From: Volvox africanus
Taxonomy: Eukaryota > Chlorophyta > Chlorophyceae > Chlamydomonadales > Volvocaceae
NCBI GenBank assembly: GCA_030268105.1
Contig: BSDZ01000079.1
Coordinates: 5,478,001-5,542,000, forward strand
Direction: 5' to 3'
DNA: 64,000 nt
The translations under genes were made by a program, and so were the position numbers. Below are positions 45,724 through 57,721 of the stretch, in pieces (positions within the stretch are counted from its first letter, which is position 1; every line of letters starts with the position of its first letter). The notes beneath the pieces were generated by a model. That model saw only the letters and a list, made by a program, of their open reading frames with translations, did no database searches and was not told the origin of the DNA.

Positions 45724-48517
45724 ACGCGCGGATAGCTCGTTGTGCCTTTGGCCATTTGCTTTATCCTCTTCACGGAATCCTGTGGTCAAGGTTTGCTGAG
45801 TGGAGTATCTCCCCCCCCCCAAATCTACTAAATCTCGTCTATTAAATGATGGTTGATGCGGAATCTGCTGCATGCCGCATCGATCGATTCCAGTAGTCGT
45901 TGAAGATATTTTCCTACCTTCGTGATATTTAAGTACCATTCCAACAGCAGCGGAGGTGCGTGCAGCTGTTAATGATTGAGACCGTGATGGTGTTGAGCGG
46001 TTGCTGAGTGGCTCAGCTTTAGGTGATGGCTCGCTGCGCAGCGTGTTTGTGCAACGTCCACCGGGTGTCGAGCCGTGCTGGCGGAGTACATGTTTGGTGC
46101 GACAGTCACGGATAAATCCGAGCGAAGGATATGTAGGGGCATGTTTCCATATCTTAAGAGAATTTCAACATCCCTTGAAATTCTTCGTCTACCATCCAGC
46201 TTTGGTAGGCACAGCAGACGAATTGGTGTTGCATGGTATGTTATGTTTCCACACTACTCTGGTGCTTTGCGTGCTGAGCGGCTTTGATTATGACTCGCCT
46301 TCCGGTATGTGCTGCTAGCTAGGCAGGGCCTTTCCGTGGCATTGCATTGGTGCCACGTGTGTGTTGCTTGCTGCAGCTCTTGGTTGGGAGGTGAAGCGGA
46401 CGCGATCACTTTTTCACCATATGGGTCAAGGGTCCTATGCGGAAGCCAATCAGTGTGATCGTGCGCACGGTTCGTAATGGCAAGGGTGAGTTTGTGTGGA
46501 TCGGTTCTGATGGTCAGCCCGTTGTCTTATTCCTTCACAGCCCAGAGCGAGAGTTTCTAAGCACTGGGAAATGAAGAAGGGGATGGAGCGGTGGTGTTGG
46601 CCATTAGGTCCTCAGGGCGCTCTGCTGGCGAAATGATCCATCTCCTTGGGGTTGTCGGTCTGGCTCGCTGGCTTTTTTTTGGTGCTGATGGTACATTTGC
46701 TAATTACTTCAGAAGGTTGTTATGAAGCTTCTTTTTGCAACACTATTACAACAATTTGTATGTTGGCATGGTTACGGGGTTTTGTTGCATGCGGTGGTCA
46801 TCCGTCGTGGTGGTGGTTTGGATTGGTTTGGTTTGGTATGGATGGTGTCTCTCAGCGTATCTCTCGCCTTGTCTGCTGATCATACGCATTGCCCTACCAT
46901 ATGTATAAGGTGTATGCGGCATGCCTGTAAGCCGTATGCCTGTTCGGCTAGTAGATGCTAAAGACGGTAATATTTTTGTTTCCCGTAACCTTCATTTTGC
47001 GGTTGGTAATTCGATGTATGGGGGAAGCTGCACATCCACTCGCTAGTACGGGATGGCGGCTCCCAATGCCCCTGCGGGAAAAGGCCCAAGGATTCTTGTT
47101 CCTGAACCCAAGTCCATTTGGGTTAAGCGTTTTATACGTGGTCCACTGGCATTCGCTTCCGATCGGTTCGCGGGTGCCTTGGTTAGTCATGGCTTTCTGC
47201 GACGCTACTTAGCTTGGCTGGGCCATATTGGGCAGCATGTCTGTGGGGGTTGCCCCTGCTTTGCATCGCGCTGGTCAATCAAGTGAGTGCTGCCCATCTA
47301 GGACCGCCTATTCAAATAATTAAGCATTTGTAATGTAAAAGACTGGAGGCGATAGAACTGTCAATTTGGCGGCCTGGCCTGGTATATATGATTATGCATG
47401 GAAATTCATGGCGCTGGAAAGGCGGGAGGGAGGTATAAATCCGCCTCCATATCCGCCTCTTTACATCTTTACCTGAAAACCGACCTTCACGTCTCTAACG
47501 AGGGGTAGTCCAGAATGGACCCTGTGTGTTTGCGCCCCGGTGACTAGCAGCCGCATGCGTCACGCATTCAATGAAAGGGTTCTCCTAGCACAACCCACGT
47601 GATTCCATCCTTTGGCCAATCTTAACCAGGTATGAGCGGCTAATATTCGACCGTTCTAGCTAGGCTGCGAACCCTGCACAGTCGGGGTCGTTGCGTCGCC
47701 ACCCAAGCTGTCAAACTGGCGTTTTCGCCCTTGTGCTGCCTACTCTAGCTTTTAGAATCCACTATCTGTACTGCTGGACATTATTGAAACGTGATAATTA
47801 ATGACAAGGTTTCACAGGACAGGCACAGGCCAGCACGGCCAGGTGCTGCTGAGTAGTTTTAGAATCTTAGCCACATGCAAAGCATCGTCTTCTGTTGGCA
47901 CGATTATGGTTTTATTGATTCTGTCTGCAATACAAGGGCGCAGGAGATGAAGAGGCGGTATCTGCTTGGCGAGTCCTCGCGCGCTTTTCATAAGCGATTT
48001 GATACCCGTACAGCTTGGCGGGCTTGGCTTGGCCTTTCAAAAATATAATATGAATATTAATGTATACCTACTGTGGCATTAACCGCCCGCAGGGGTTTGT
48101 TTATCTCCCGTGCAAACTTGGTGACTAGTTCGCCACCCAGTTCCTTGGACTGTCCGATGCAGAAGGAGCCTTGTCTCAGGGTGTCCCTCCGTACAATCAC
48201 TCGCTGTTCAATCGAACGTCCCCTGGGTCACCAGGACACGATCCTGACGCAACAGCCAAATAATACGTAAAACGTTTTTACAACACTCATTATCATTATA
48301 GCTAAGGTCAAACATTAGCGCGTTAAAATCCTCACCCAGCTAACCTCCCTAGCGTTTTTGCGTTTTGGGTCAACGAAACCGGGCTTCACAGCACAGGGCA
48401 CAAGTTGTTGAATTGCTCACAATGATTTTCCTTTCATAGTCGCCAGGATTTGAAATCACCCGCAGACTTGGTAACACGCTTTTATTGTGGCGGAGCACCT
48501 ATTTTCAAGTCGTCATC
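45724..48517. other. Intergenic region with an unassigned ORF
   Basis: An ORF at 47053-47286 (MAAPNAPAGKGPRILVPEP...) and a fragment near 46,440 (PISVIVRTVRNGKG) look protein-like but match no family I can name. They may be remnants of a mobile element. Otherwise no gene, LTR or RNA is recognised. Confidence 0.45.
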
Positions 48518-51500
48518 ATGATCCCGGGCGTTCAGCAACAGCAGCCGGTCTCTCTGCCCCGCGGCACGACTCTAAACAACGGCCGATACCGCATCGAGCG
48601 CGAGCTAAACCGTAAGTTCCTGAGCGTAAATTCTCTGCTGCTGCTGCTCTGGCGGCAGTTGAGGAAATAATGGGCGCCGCCTTGCCTATAGCTGCATGCC
48701 TGCTGCCGCGCGAATATGCAACGCGCTTGGGACGGAGTCGCACGCCTCTATTTTTAAGTACCTTTTAAAACATTATCTCACATACTAAGCCAGATATATA
48801 CATGCAGGGCTGCCTAATCTCTAATTACAGCACCGGGTTAGATAACAAATTATTATGGGTTGACTCTTGACTGCCTTTTACCTGCACATGTGCGTCTCAA
48901 TAATTTGGTGGTTAACATCCGGGCGGCGAAACAGGCGGCGGAACGGCCGTGGTCTACGCCGCCGAGGACCGGGTGTCTCGCACGTTCGTGGCGCTTAAGG
49001 TGCGAGGGTTGTTAGGGACATATTGTATGTCCGATGCCACATTTTTTCCAATACCTAATAACGCATCTTGGAGAAATAGCGCGATCGGACAATATTGGTG
49101 ATGATGTCGGCGGCGGCTGCCGCCGCAGCATTGTCCCGGGCGCGCATTACATTACGTTTTGAGCGACTGAGCGAGTAAACAAAGAAAAAATGTAATCGCA
49201 TCATCTCTACAGCCTAATCACCAACACGTTTTGCCAACCTTTGGGCAGTGAGGCAAGCAATAGCAACAGCAACAGCAATAGCATGAGCATGAGCATGAGG
49301 ATGAGGATGAGGATGAGGATGAGGATGAGGATGAGGATGAGGATGAGGATGAGGATGAGGATGAGGATGAGGATGAGGATGAGGATGAGGATGAGGATGA
49401 GGATGAGGATGAGGATGAGGATGAGGATGAGCATGAGCATGAGGATGAGGATGAGCATGAGCATGAGCAGAATGAATTACAGCTGATTACACACGCACAT
49501 GTACAGAACATTCCAGAGCCAGACGTACCTCTCATCACTGATGGGGGCGCTGCAAGTCGTAAACTCGACGCCGGTGCGCATTTGCCCCACAGCGCGCACG
49601 TTGCAGCCAGCTGCGGTGGTTTGTCTTAAAATCGCAACGGCCGCACAAGCGCACAGCCACACACAGCCACACACACAGCCGCACACACACATATACACTC
49701 GCACTCCGTGTGGCCACAGAGGAGCGAATGGTAGAGACGGCGTTACGGGTTTGTCGTACCAACCGATCACCGGTCGCCGCAGGTGATGCATGGTCCAGAT
49801 CACGTGCCGCTCAAGGTCGTTAAGAGGGAGGTGGGTGCTTAGGGACCGACTGGCAGGGCGAGTCAGGTCAGGTCCTATCTTCATTGTGACCGCAATGATA
49901 TACGGTGGTGGAGAGAAGTACCCGAGCCCCAACCTATAGGGTTGCCCTGTCGTACAAGAAACCTGGATGGGGTGGGGGCACGGGGCCGTGCCCACTACGT
50001 GGTCAGGTCACACATACACACACGCACACGTTCTTTCCCGCCACTTTCCGCAACTGTCTTTACCAACACAAAGCGTGTGATGTACACGTGCTTTCTCACA
50101 CCTGTTGCGGAGGCGCTGTCCTGATTGCCTGTCGACTACACTTGGACACCCCTGTCATCCCGCGCCACGTCGCCTACCGTCGTCCTGCGCCTGCGTGAAT
50201 AGATTACTTTCAGCAGCTCCGTCAGTCACGACAACATTGTACGACTGCTCGATGTATTTGCGGAGAAGCAGCAACTCGTCATCGTGGTAGGTACTGGCAT
50301 TGTGGCACACGCACACCCTGACGTCGGTGGGTTCAGTGTAGTACTTCAAATTGGATGCGTCGCAAACACTGACCCACGGGTCATTACGTTTGTACAACGT
50401 ACACACAATGAAGATATAAAAAACAACGTACAAAAAATTCTCTTTAACCTCTCTCTCTCCCCTTTTCTCTTTCTCTCTTCCTCACTCTCGTTCAATTTAC
50501 GTGTTCGGTTTATTCAACCAGATCATTGTAATGTGTTGCGGTTATTCCCGTCGGCACACATCGTGTTGCATCCTGTCATGCCGTCATGCCGCCTCTCTTT
50601 CCCCCCCTACCCCCGCCGGATTCGTTTCATTCGCCTTCCCCCCTCCCCGTCGCTCGTGTCCATTGTTCATCGTGCCTGCTCCGTACGGCAGTGGGAGCTG
50701 ATCAGCGGTCCCGATCTGCTGGACTTGCTCAACGAATGCGGAGGCCGTATGCCGGAAGACATGGCCGCCTTCTACTTCACCCAGGCGGTACGGCATCCTT
50801 CCCATGAGAGTTGTGGGCAAACTTATGCCATATTGACAGGCAGTTGTAGGTTCGTTGGTAGTTATACGTTAGCGACAACGTTCTGGGAGTCGAGGACCTG
50901 GGTTTCTGAGGTTGCGATCAGTTTGGATGAAAAGAGGTCGCAATGAAAAATGCAATTGTTGAGCTATTGTTTGTTTGTTTGAAGCTATGGGCTTCAGCTC
51001 AGGACCATGGGGCTATAAGTATAAGCGTTGAAATCACATATAAACTGTGCCTTTGGTACCTTACCCGGTAACTGCCTCGCCAGCGTCATCATCGCGCCTG
51101 ATCATGTCTGACAACGCGTCGTCATCACTGACTGCCCCATCACCTGACGTCGGCGATATTGATGTTGGTGGGCGGGTGACGAGATATGTCTCTGACGCAT
51201 GCAGCAGTGTGTGGTCGGGGTCCCATCAGCAACCATAATCACATCGTATCTAGAACATAGGCAGTAAATTACGTCACATTTAAGTTTTACTACCTGCGTT
51301 CGTCCTACCCGCCAACCACCAAGTACGTTGCCTAACCCCAACGGATTGACGGAATAAACTGCCTACCATCGGTTTTATATTTTCACTTCTGCCCCCCTGG
51401 ATTCGCTTTTTTCGACTGCCCCTCTGAACCCCTCACCTCCCGCAGCTCCGCGGCCTGGTGTTTATGCACGCTAACGGGTTTTGCCACCGGGATATCAAGC

Positions 51501-54151
51501 CGGAGAACTGCATGGTGCAACGTGCCAACCACCAACTGAAGGTACGACGATGCAGGACATCCATGTCGTACAGCGCAGTATAGTTTAGCAATCTTGTCCT
51601 GTACAGTCGCTTTTCTCCCCTCCTCCTCCCAAGTCCCAACTGCACACTACCATATAACCGTTGACATTATTTCCGACTCCTAACGAACAACGTCCAACCG
51701 TGTACGACTCTGCTGACGTAGCTGATCGACTTCGGCTTGTCGAAGCACCTGGCATCGGCCAAGACCATAGGAGTCGGCACCCCGGGTGAGTACGACACAT
51801 TTGATTTCAATATACGATGTACGATGTACGGTGCGTTCTGCAAGGGTATGTGTTTGACAGCAGCACCAGCACCTACCAGTCCCAGATGATGGGGGTGATA
51901 AACAGGAGGATGACGTACATCGCACATCACACATCACGGCTGATTACACGGGATACCTCAGCAGCAGCCAAGATACTACGAAGCGCGCGTGCGTACGTCA
52001 CTTGTCCCCGGGCCCCTTTGCAAGCTTTACTCTCTTATCTCCCCTTGTGTACACATCCCCTGTTTTGAGCAAATGGCCACTTCCCCCCCCTCACATCTCA
52101 CACCTCACACCTCACCCCCCCTCCCCTGGAGTTACGATTGCTCCATTCCTACCCGCTGCGCCTTCTCACGGATTTGGCCCCCTGCTCGTATCGCGTGCCG
52201 TACGCTTGACCACGTGGATCCATTTGAACTCCGCCGTCCGAAAAAGATTACATGAGCCCGGGTAGGTACGGTGCACCGGTAGGAGGGACTGGTACGGCGT
52301 ACGGGTACGGACAGGAAATATTTGGCCTCCGTTTGGTGACGTTGGATGGCCGGATGGGTTTTCATCAGACGCAGTGGTGTCAAAAGGACGGCAGGTTATT
52401 ATTATCAATATTATCATTCACAATAATGATAATATTTCTGTTGTTGTTGTTGTTAGCAATAGCATTAGTACAATATTGTTGTTGTCGTTATCATTGTTAT
52501 TAGTAGCTACAATGTGGAAAGGAGATGGTGGTGGTGGTGGTGTCTTAGCATTTGCGAAGTGCCTGGGCATTTCCCCTTTTCCCTTCCTGGGGAAGGAAAG
52601 GGTTTTTTTATTTCGGAGCGGTTTTTGTTACTCTCCCGCCCTGCAGAAATGCTCGTCCAACAGCAACAGATGGGTTATGAGATCGGACCGTCCGTACAAA
52701 CGCACCCGTACGACGCTCGCCGCGTTGACGCCTGGGCGATGGGCGTGCTGATGTACCTCCTCGTCACTGGCAGGTAGGTCGAGGGAGAGGCGGATGGGAA
52801 ATGGAGAGTACGACAGTAGCGGCCGAAGTACGGCAGGTAGGTCACAATGAGGGTGCGAATACGGATGCCTGCCAACATGCTTAGACACACATACACATAC
52901 ACACACATACACATACACACACATACGCGCACTCCACTCGCACGCAGGTATCCCTTCGAAGATGACGCGCACCCCAACAACCTCGCCGCCACCGTGACCA
53001 ACGTCCTGGCGGGTCGTCTGCGTCCCCTGCCCCCCGGGGTCTCTGCGAGCTGTACGGAAATGATCGCGGGACTGCTGCAGCCTCGCCCGGAGAGGCGGAG
53101 CACGCTGCTGGTGAGGGCCGGGGCCGTGAGGGTTGGGAGATGTTGTGCACAGACAGGCAGGAGGAGAGGCAGCACGCGCGTGCGGGGGATGACGACAGGG
53201 ACGTGGTGAGGGGCTTAGGCAGATAGACGTGCTGATAAAAGTAAAAGTATAAATATAAATCACAGCACAGAACGTGTTTTGTGTTAACCCGCAAACACGT
53301 TGATGTGGACAGCGTACATACAGTCCCTTGCCCATCCGTACACATTGGATGACGTCACGCAGGACCTGGTGAATAACCCGTGGTTGGCGGCGGCGGCGAT
53401 GCAGTACGCGCGTCGGGTTTCGGAGGCAGAGGGCCGCCCGGGAGATCTCGATCAATGGATCGACCTCCGCGAGTACCGCCACCTCGCCGCCATGGACGGA
53501 AGGTCACGTCACAAACACACACCGCCGCAGCCGCCGCAGCCGGCGGCGGCGGCGGCAGCTGTGGCTACTCCGGCATCCTTGCGACAGAACATGACGGCCC
53601 GAAACGGCATGATCAGTACGACTGCTGGAGGTGGTGACGGCCGCAGTCCCTTCGCCTGCACCGCCGCGTCCGCGGCAGCGGCGCCGGCAGGCCCCGCCGA
53701 CGTCGCCTCCGCAGCCGCTGCATTCGGCCCCTTAGTACCGGCGAGTAGCAGCGCCGGGAGTGAGGAGCTGGCGGCGGCTGCCAGCGCGATGCAGGCGGTG
53801 GCAGGTGTACGGCCCATATCTGATTCTGACGAGCAGCGCTCCGGGCACCCGCAGCGTCAGCACCACCATCATCATCACCACCACCACCCCTGTACTGTGT
53901 CGTTGCCGCCGTGCTCAAAGAACCGGTCACAACACCGCCACCATCACCAGCAGCACCACCACCAACACAAGCACCGTCATCACGACCGCAGCTCGGGTGG
54001 CGAGTCTTCAGAGTCCTCCAGCGTCGCTCGCAACGACGATTCGTCTTCGCATCTTCCCCAGGTGGGGGTTTCGGAGCAGGTGCCGCCGCCGCAGCTGAAG
54101 GGTGCTCTGGCCAAGGTTCGCGCCTATTTCCGCCGCAAGCTGGAGTGCTAA
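48518..54151 (+). CDS. Ser/Thr protein kinase, 11 exons, about 546 aa
   Basis: Proposed exons are 48518-48611, 48935-48999, 49783-49830, 50203-50286, 50692-50787, 51446-51541, 51722-51785, 52247-52261, 52647-52773, 52948-53110 and 53363-54151. Every junction keeps phase. The kinase domain (about 24-294) shows ELNRGGTAVVY, VALK with Lys53, a likely helix-C Glu69 (VVKRE), HDNIVRLLDVF, catalytic HRDIKPEN (Asp145), DFG (Asp164), GTPDYMSPE (183-188), the DAWAMGVLMYLL helix and a final RP-RRSTLL..NPWL block. All catalytic residues are present. It resembles CAMK/SnRK kinases. The 250-residue tail has poly-Ala and a run of nine His, with no calcium-binding EF hands. Exons 3 and 4 are less certain than the rest. 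Confidence 0.85.
49281..49470. repeat. GAGGAT hexanucleotide array in kinase intron 2
   Basis: About 190 bp of GAGGAT units flanked by GAGCAT variants. The Met-Arg, Leu-Ile and Ser-only ORFs across it on both strands are artefacts. Confidence 0.95.
50370..50383. repeat. Palindromic motif TGACCCACGGGTCA (one of a set)
   Basis: This is the fullest match of a 12-bp core, GACCC-AC/AT/GT-GGGTC. Exact cores occur at 25430-25441, 31238-31249, 32369-32380, 39410-39421, 39960-39971, 50371-50382 and 54808-54819. Decayed versions lie near 25457, 34216, 37550, 42722 and 63180. Some sites are in exons (encoding DPRV or DPWV), others in introns and intergenic DNA. No exact copy was seen in the retroelement nest. 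Confidence 0.8.
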
Positions 54152-57100
54152 AGGAATGCTCTGATTGACCCCACCTGTCGCGCGGAGAGCCTGGATTGTG
54201 GTTTGGCGGCAATCTGCGTGAGTGGCGGATTTGGTGGTGGGTCCAATGAGGGGTTCGCGGCTGCCAGGTGGAAACTGCACACACACATGCACACGCATGT
54301 GCACCGAAGCACTCCCTTTTTCTCCGCGTGAAAACGAAGGGGGAATGGGGGAATGGGGAATGACCCAAATGGATTTTGATGTGATGGCAGTGATGGCGTT
54401 CTGGGTCGGCGCTTGTAGGTTGTTGTACTGAGGAAAAGGATACGTAGCAAATGTACGGAATGGGTCGCGGGAAAAGAGCTGGCGAATTCGTTTTGCGTTG
54501 GGGGGGGATGTTTTGTCGCCTCCTCGGCTTCGCCTAGGAAAACGGGACTTATTTTGGGGGATTGCGGCAACTGATTTCTTCTCGGCAGTCGGCAGTCCAG
54601 GACCAGCTTCCTGCAAAGGATTTAAGGATTTTGCCTTGCGGAAGTCTTCAGAAGAAGGGCGGCGCGGAGACATCGTGAGGGTTGAGTCGTTTTGCTCAAC
54701 CCAGGGAGATCGGTTGGGGAGCGGTGAAGGATTGGTTGAGAATTGATTGGGGTTGGGTTCGGGATCGGTTGAAGATTTTACTTGGAAGGAGCCGCAGATG
54801 GACGAAAGACCCGTGGGTCGCTCTTTAGGTGCGCCTCGAGTCCCGAGTCCCATATCTGCGCATGACTCAGATATTCAGATCCGTTGCTCCCGGGGAGGGA
54901 CGCTGACAGTGGCAGGGACCAGGAACTGGAGGAATATCCAGGGGCTGGGGCTGGTGCACGGGCAGGGGCTGGGGCTGGGACAACTTATCTGATTGGATGA
55001 GCCAATCAGCGCGCGGCCGCGTGTATAGATAGGGAGTCGCGAAGGGTCTTCCCCCAAATGGCGATAAACAAATGTGAACGTCATCGGAGCGTTCGCGCGT
55101 CTTCCCTCTCCACAGCAGGTGACAGATCTCGGCGGTGGGGAAGATCTATCCTGCAGGAGATCCATGGCACCTGCTGTACTGCTTCCGTACCCTCCGTCTC
55201 GCGCTCAAAGGTGTGTTGCCACCGCCTCAACCGACGGGTCAGTTATTGAGGCTGGCGGCGGTGGCGGCAGCGTGCTGTCGGCGAGCATTCGGGCAGAGAT
55301 TAAATTGGTTTGTTCTGTACTTCACTTGAGGCAGTTGTTATGGCCCTCGTTCTCAGCCGCAATGCTTGAGTAGACCTTGTGTGCCAATTATGTCTTGTAA
55401 GACATTATATGTCAGATGTGTTGTTGAAAGAACGAGCCGGCTAGGCTGGGGGGATTCCGCGGGCATGTAACGCCCTCGGCAGAGAACCCTCAGCAGCTGC
55501 TGCACCGATAGATGATGATTTTTGAGAAGTACGAACTGTACATCTTTGTCGTATTCACCCTCGTACTGCTTCAAGACAAAATTGGAATCCGGCCGAAAAG
55601 TGTGTGGATTGTGATATATAATCGCGGTTATATTTGTAGGGATGGGAATGTGTTTTTGCTGTTCTAAGTTGCGTATGTTCATTGTTTGCTGTACGACATT
55701 TCCCCAGCTTGCATTTTGTAACATTATGCGCTTCCTAGTTTGTTTGGTACCTTGTTTTCCTCCTCCTCCTACAGCTTTTTAGATCTTTTTGTGTGTGTTG
55801 CGACGACGACAGGAAGATGGGGCTAGCGCCACATTGCAGGAGAGCCATCTGCACGCACGCAATGGAATCCGATCAATCAATCACTCGATGGGATAACTCC
55901 AGAGTCTTGTGTTTCTCTGGCTGTCTGTCTGTCCGTCCGTCTGCCTGCCTGTTGGTTGGTCGGATCCCGGTGGTAGGGAGAGCACCATCAGGTAGAGATG
56001 TCGCAAAGTTCCCGCTCTTCATCGCCCCAGTGCCGCGTGTAGCTAGGAGTGTAACAGCTCACACCTCGTGTTCTATACCCATTACGAGTACCTCCGAATT
56101 ATCGTTTTGAATTGCTTTTAGATAGTTATTACGTGGCAAGCGACGATGACCAATGGACCCTTCATCTCGTAGTTGAAATAGAAGGGCCTTGCCAAGGAGC
56201 ATATTGAGGCCTTGCTAGGTAGGGCTCTTGCGCAAGGTGGTGTTTTATGGCTTTTTGATGAGTCGTTTTGAGTAGTAGTGTGGCTTTTCTCTCTGGTGAC
56301 TGATATATAGCCATGTAGTGTTTTGTTCAGTGCCTTTGTGGTTTGTCTTTGTGGTTCTATATGTTTGTTTGTCTATCGAATCAGCAAAACGTTTATTGCG
56401 TCTTTTCGCCAGCAGGATTTGGCTGGATCGCTTGAACAATTTAAATGCACTCGTTTGAATAGGAGTCTTCAAGACGACAAGGACGATGACGACTACGTCA
56501 TATTGTGCTGCCGTCGGGGAGCGCTGTGAGCGTTGTGACCTTCGTAGTCGTTGACCCAATCTGATGTGCTTCTGCGCTTCCGTGTATTGCGCTGTTGGTG
56601 TTGACACTACATAGGAGGACCATCAGATGTGGGATGGAGAACGCATTGCGGAGGTTCCAGCGTTTATTTGATGTTGTGCGTGTGATGAGAGAGAGGAGAG
56701 GTTTTAGCCTAGATCTCCTTGCTTGATGTCAAGTTTGCGAAGGATGGCAGGGGGGACCTGGTGGGATTGATTGGTTATCTGCACTTGGGGACATCAGATG
56801 TTAGTTGTGAATCCGGATAGGGAGTTTTGTTGAATCGGTAAGCGACCTGTATGTGGGCACCAGTAGGGTGGACGTGTTTTAAGGAGAGCTCAAAAACATG
56901 TGCAGTGCAAGGCAGTGCAGTGCAGTGCAGTGCAGTGCAGTGCAGCTAAAGCCGTCAGGATACGAACGATGGTGACAGGAATCTGAGATGGGCTGACAGA
57001 TTCAGACAAACCACATGCTGGTGGTGGCGGTTTCACCTTAACGAGACTTTTGCATGGCCTTGGCCTTGGCCATGCGGGGCAACCGTGTCGGCCATCCTGC

Positions 57101-57454
57101 ACAGTATGGATCCTTCATTTCTAAGTGTCCCTGTGGGCTGAGATGACAGAAGTGGAACACCAGAACACCTTCAAATGCTTTTAGGAGATTGTTAGGAAGA
57201 TATGTGTCGGCTTCTGTCTGCATGCAGAATGGATTCACAAAGAGAACTGAGCGAGGTCCTAACTGCTCGCTGCGGCGCCTCGACCTGGAGCTGCACAGCT
57301 TTTTCTTGGAACAAAACAAGGCAACTTATCCATACATTCATGTATCGTAAAATTCCATTTCAACTTGATGTCTGCGACAGGTGGAGACATGTGGAGCGAT
57401 GAGTGTGTCGTATATCGCAAGGCGGCCAAGACTGGTCAACGGTTGACCCTGCAG
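54152..57454. other. Gene-poor region after the kinase
   Basis: No exon chain can be supported. An open stretch at 55,074-55,373 and a minus-strand ORF at 55,353-55,724 lack recognisable domains. There is a GGGGCTGG-type repeat near 54,945-54,980 and a GTGCA pentanucleotide run at about 56,906-56,945. Confidence 0.5.
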
Positions 57455-57721
57455 GTCAACGACTAAACCCCACAGGTTCACGGTCCCAATGGAGGTGGTT
57501 AAGGATTGCTAACGGTCTATCTGCAGCGGTGCGAGACGCGTGAGGATGGGCTGGTTGTGACACGGCTTTATAAGGAGACTATACGTCAAATATGTCTGAC
57601 GGCAATATAGCGGGGCCCATTACACCTCGGGTGAATTGATTGGGACGCCTGCAGTTAGACCGTTAGCAAGCCCTTAACCACATCCGTTAGGACCGCTGAC
57701 CTGTGGGGGTTAGTCGTTGAC
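57455..57721. mobile_element. Inverted-repeat element (MITE or foldback type)
   Basis: A 267-bp element whose left end GTCAACGACTAAACCCCACAGG is matched at the right end by the reverse complement of CCTGTGGGGGTTAGTCGTTGAC. The similarity continues inward for about 90 bases (GTGGTTAAGG, TTGCTAACGGTCTA, CTGCAG) with scattered differences. No coding sequence lies between and no clear target duplication was found, so the transposon class is open. Confidence 0.7.

Noticed and set aside
46001..46318. 105-codon plus-strand ORF
   Set aside because: No domain, no splice partners, and other frames in the same stretch are equally open.
49207..49538. Poly-Leu/Ile and poly-Ser ORFs on the minus strand
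   Set aside because: They translate the GAGGAT array in a kinase intron.
54747..54992. ORF with GLGLVHGQGLGLGQ
   Set aside because: Short G-rich tandem repeat; no supporting exon or domain.
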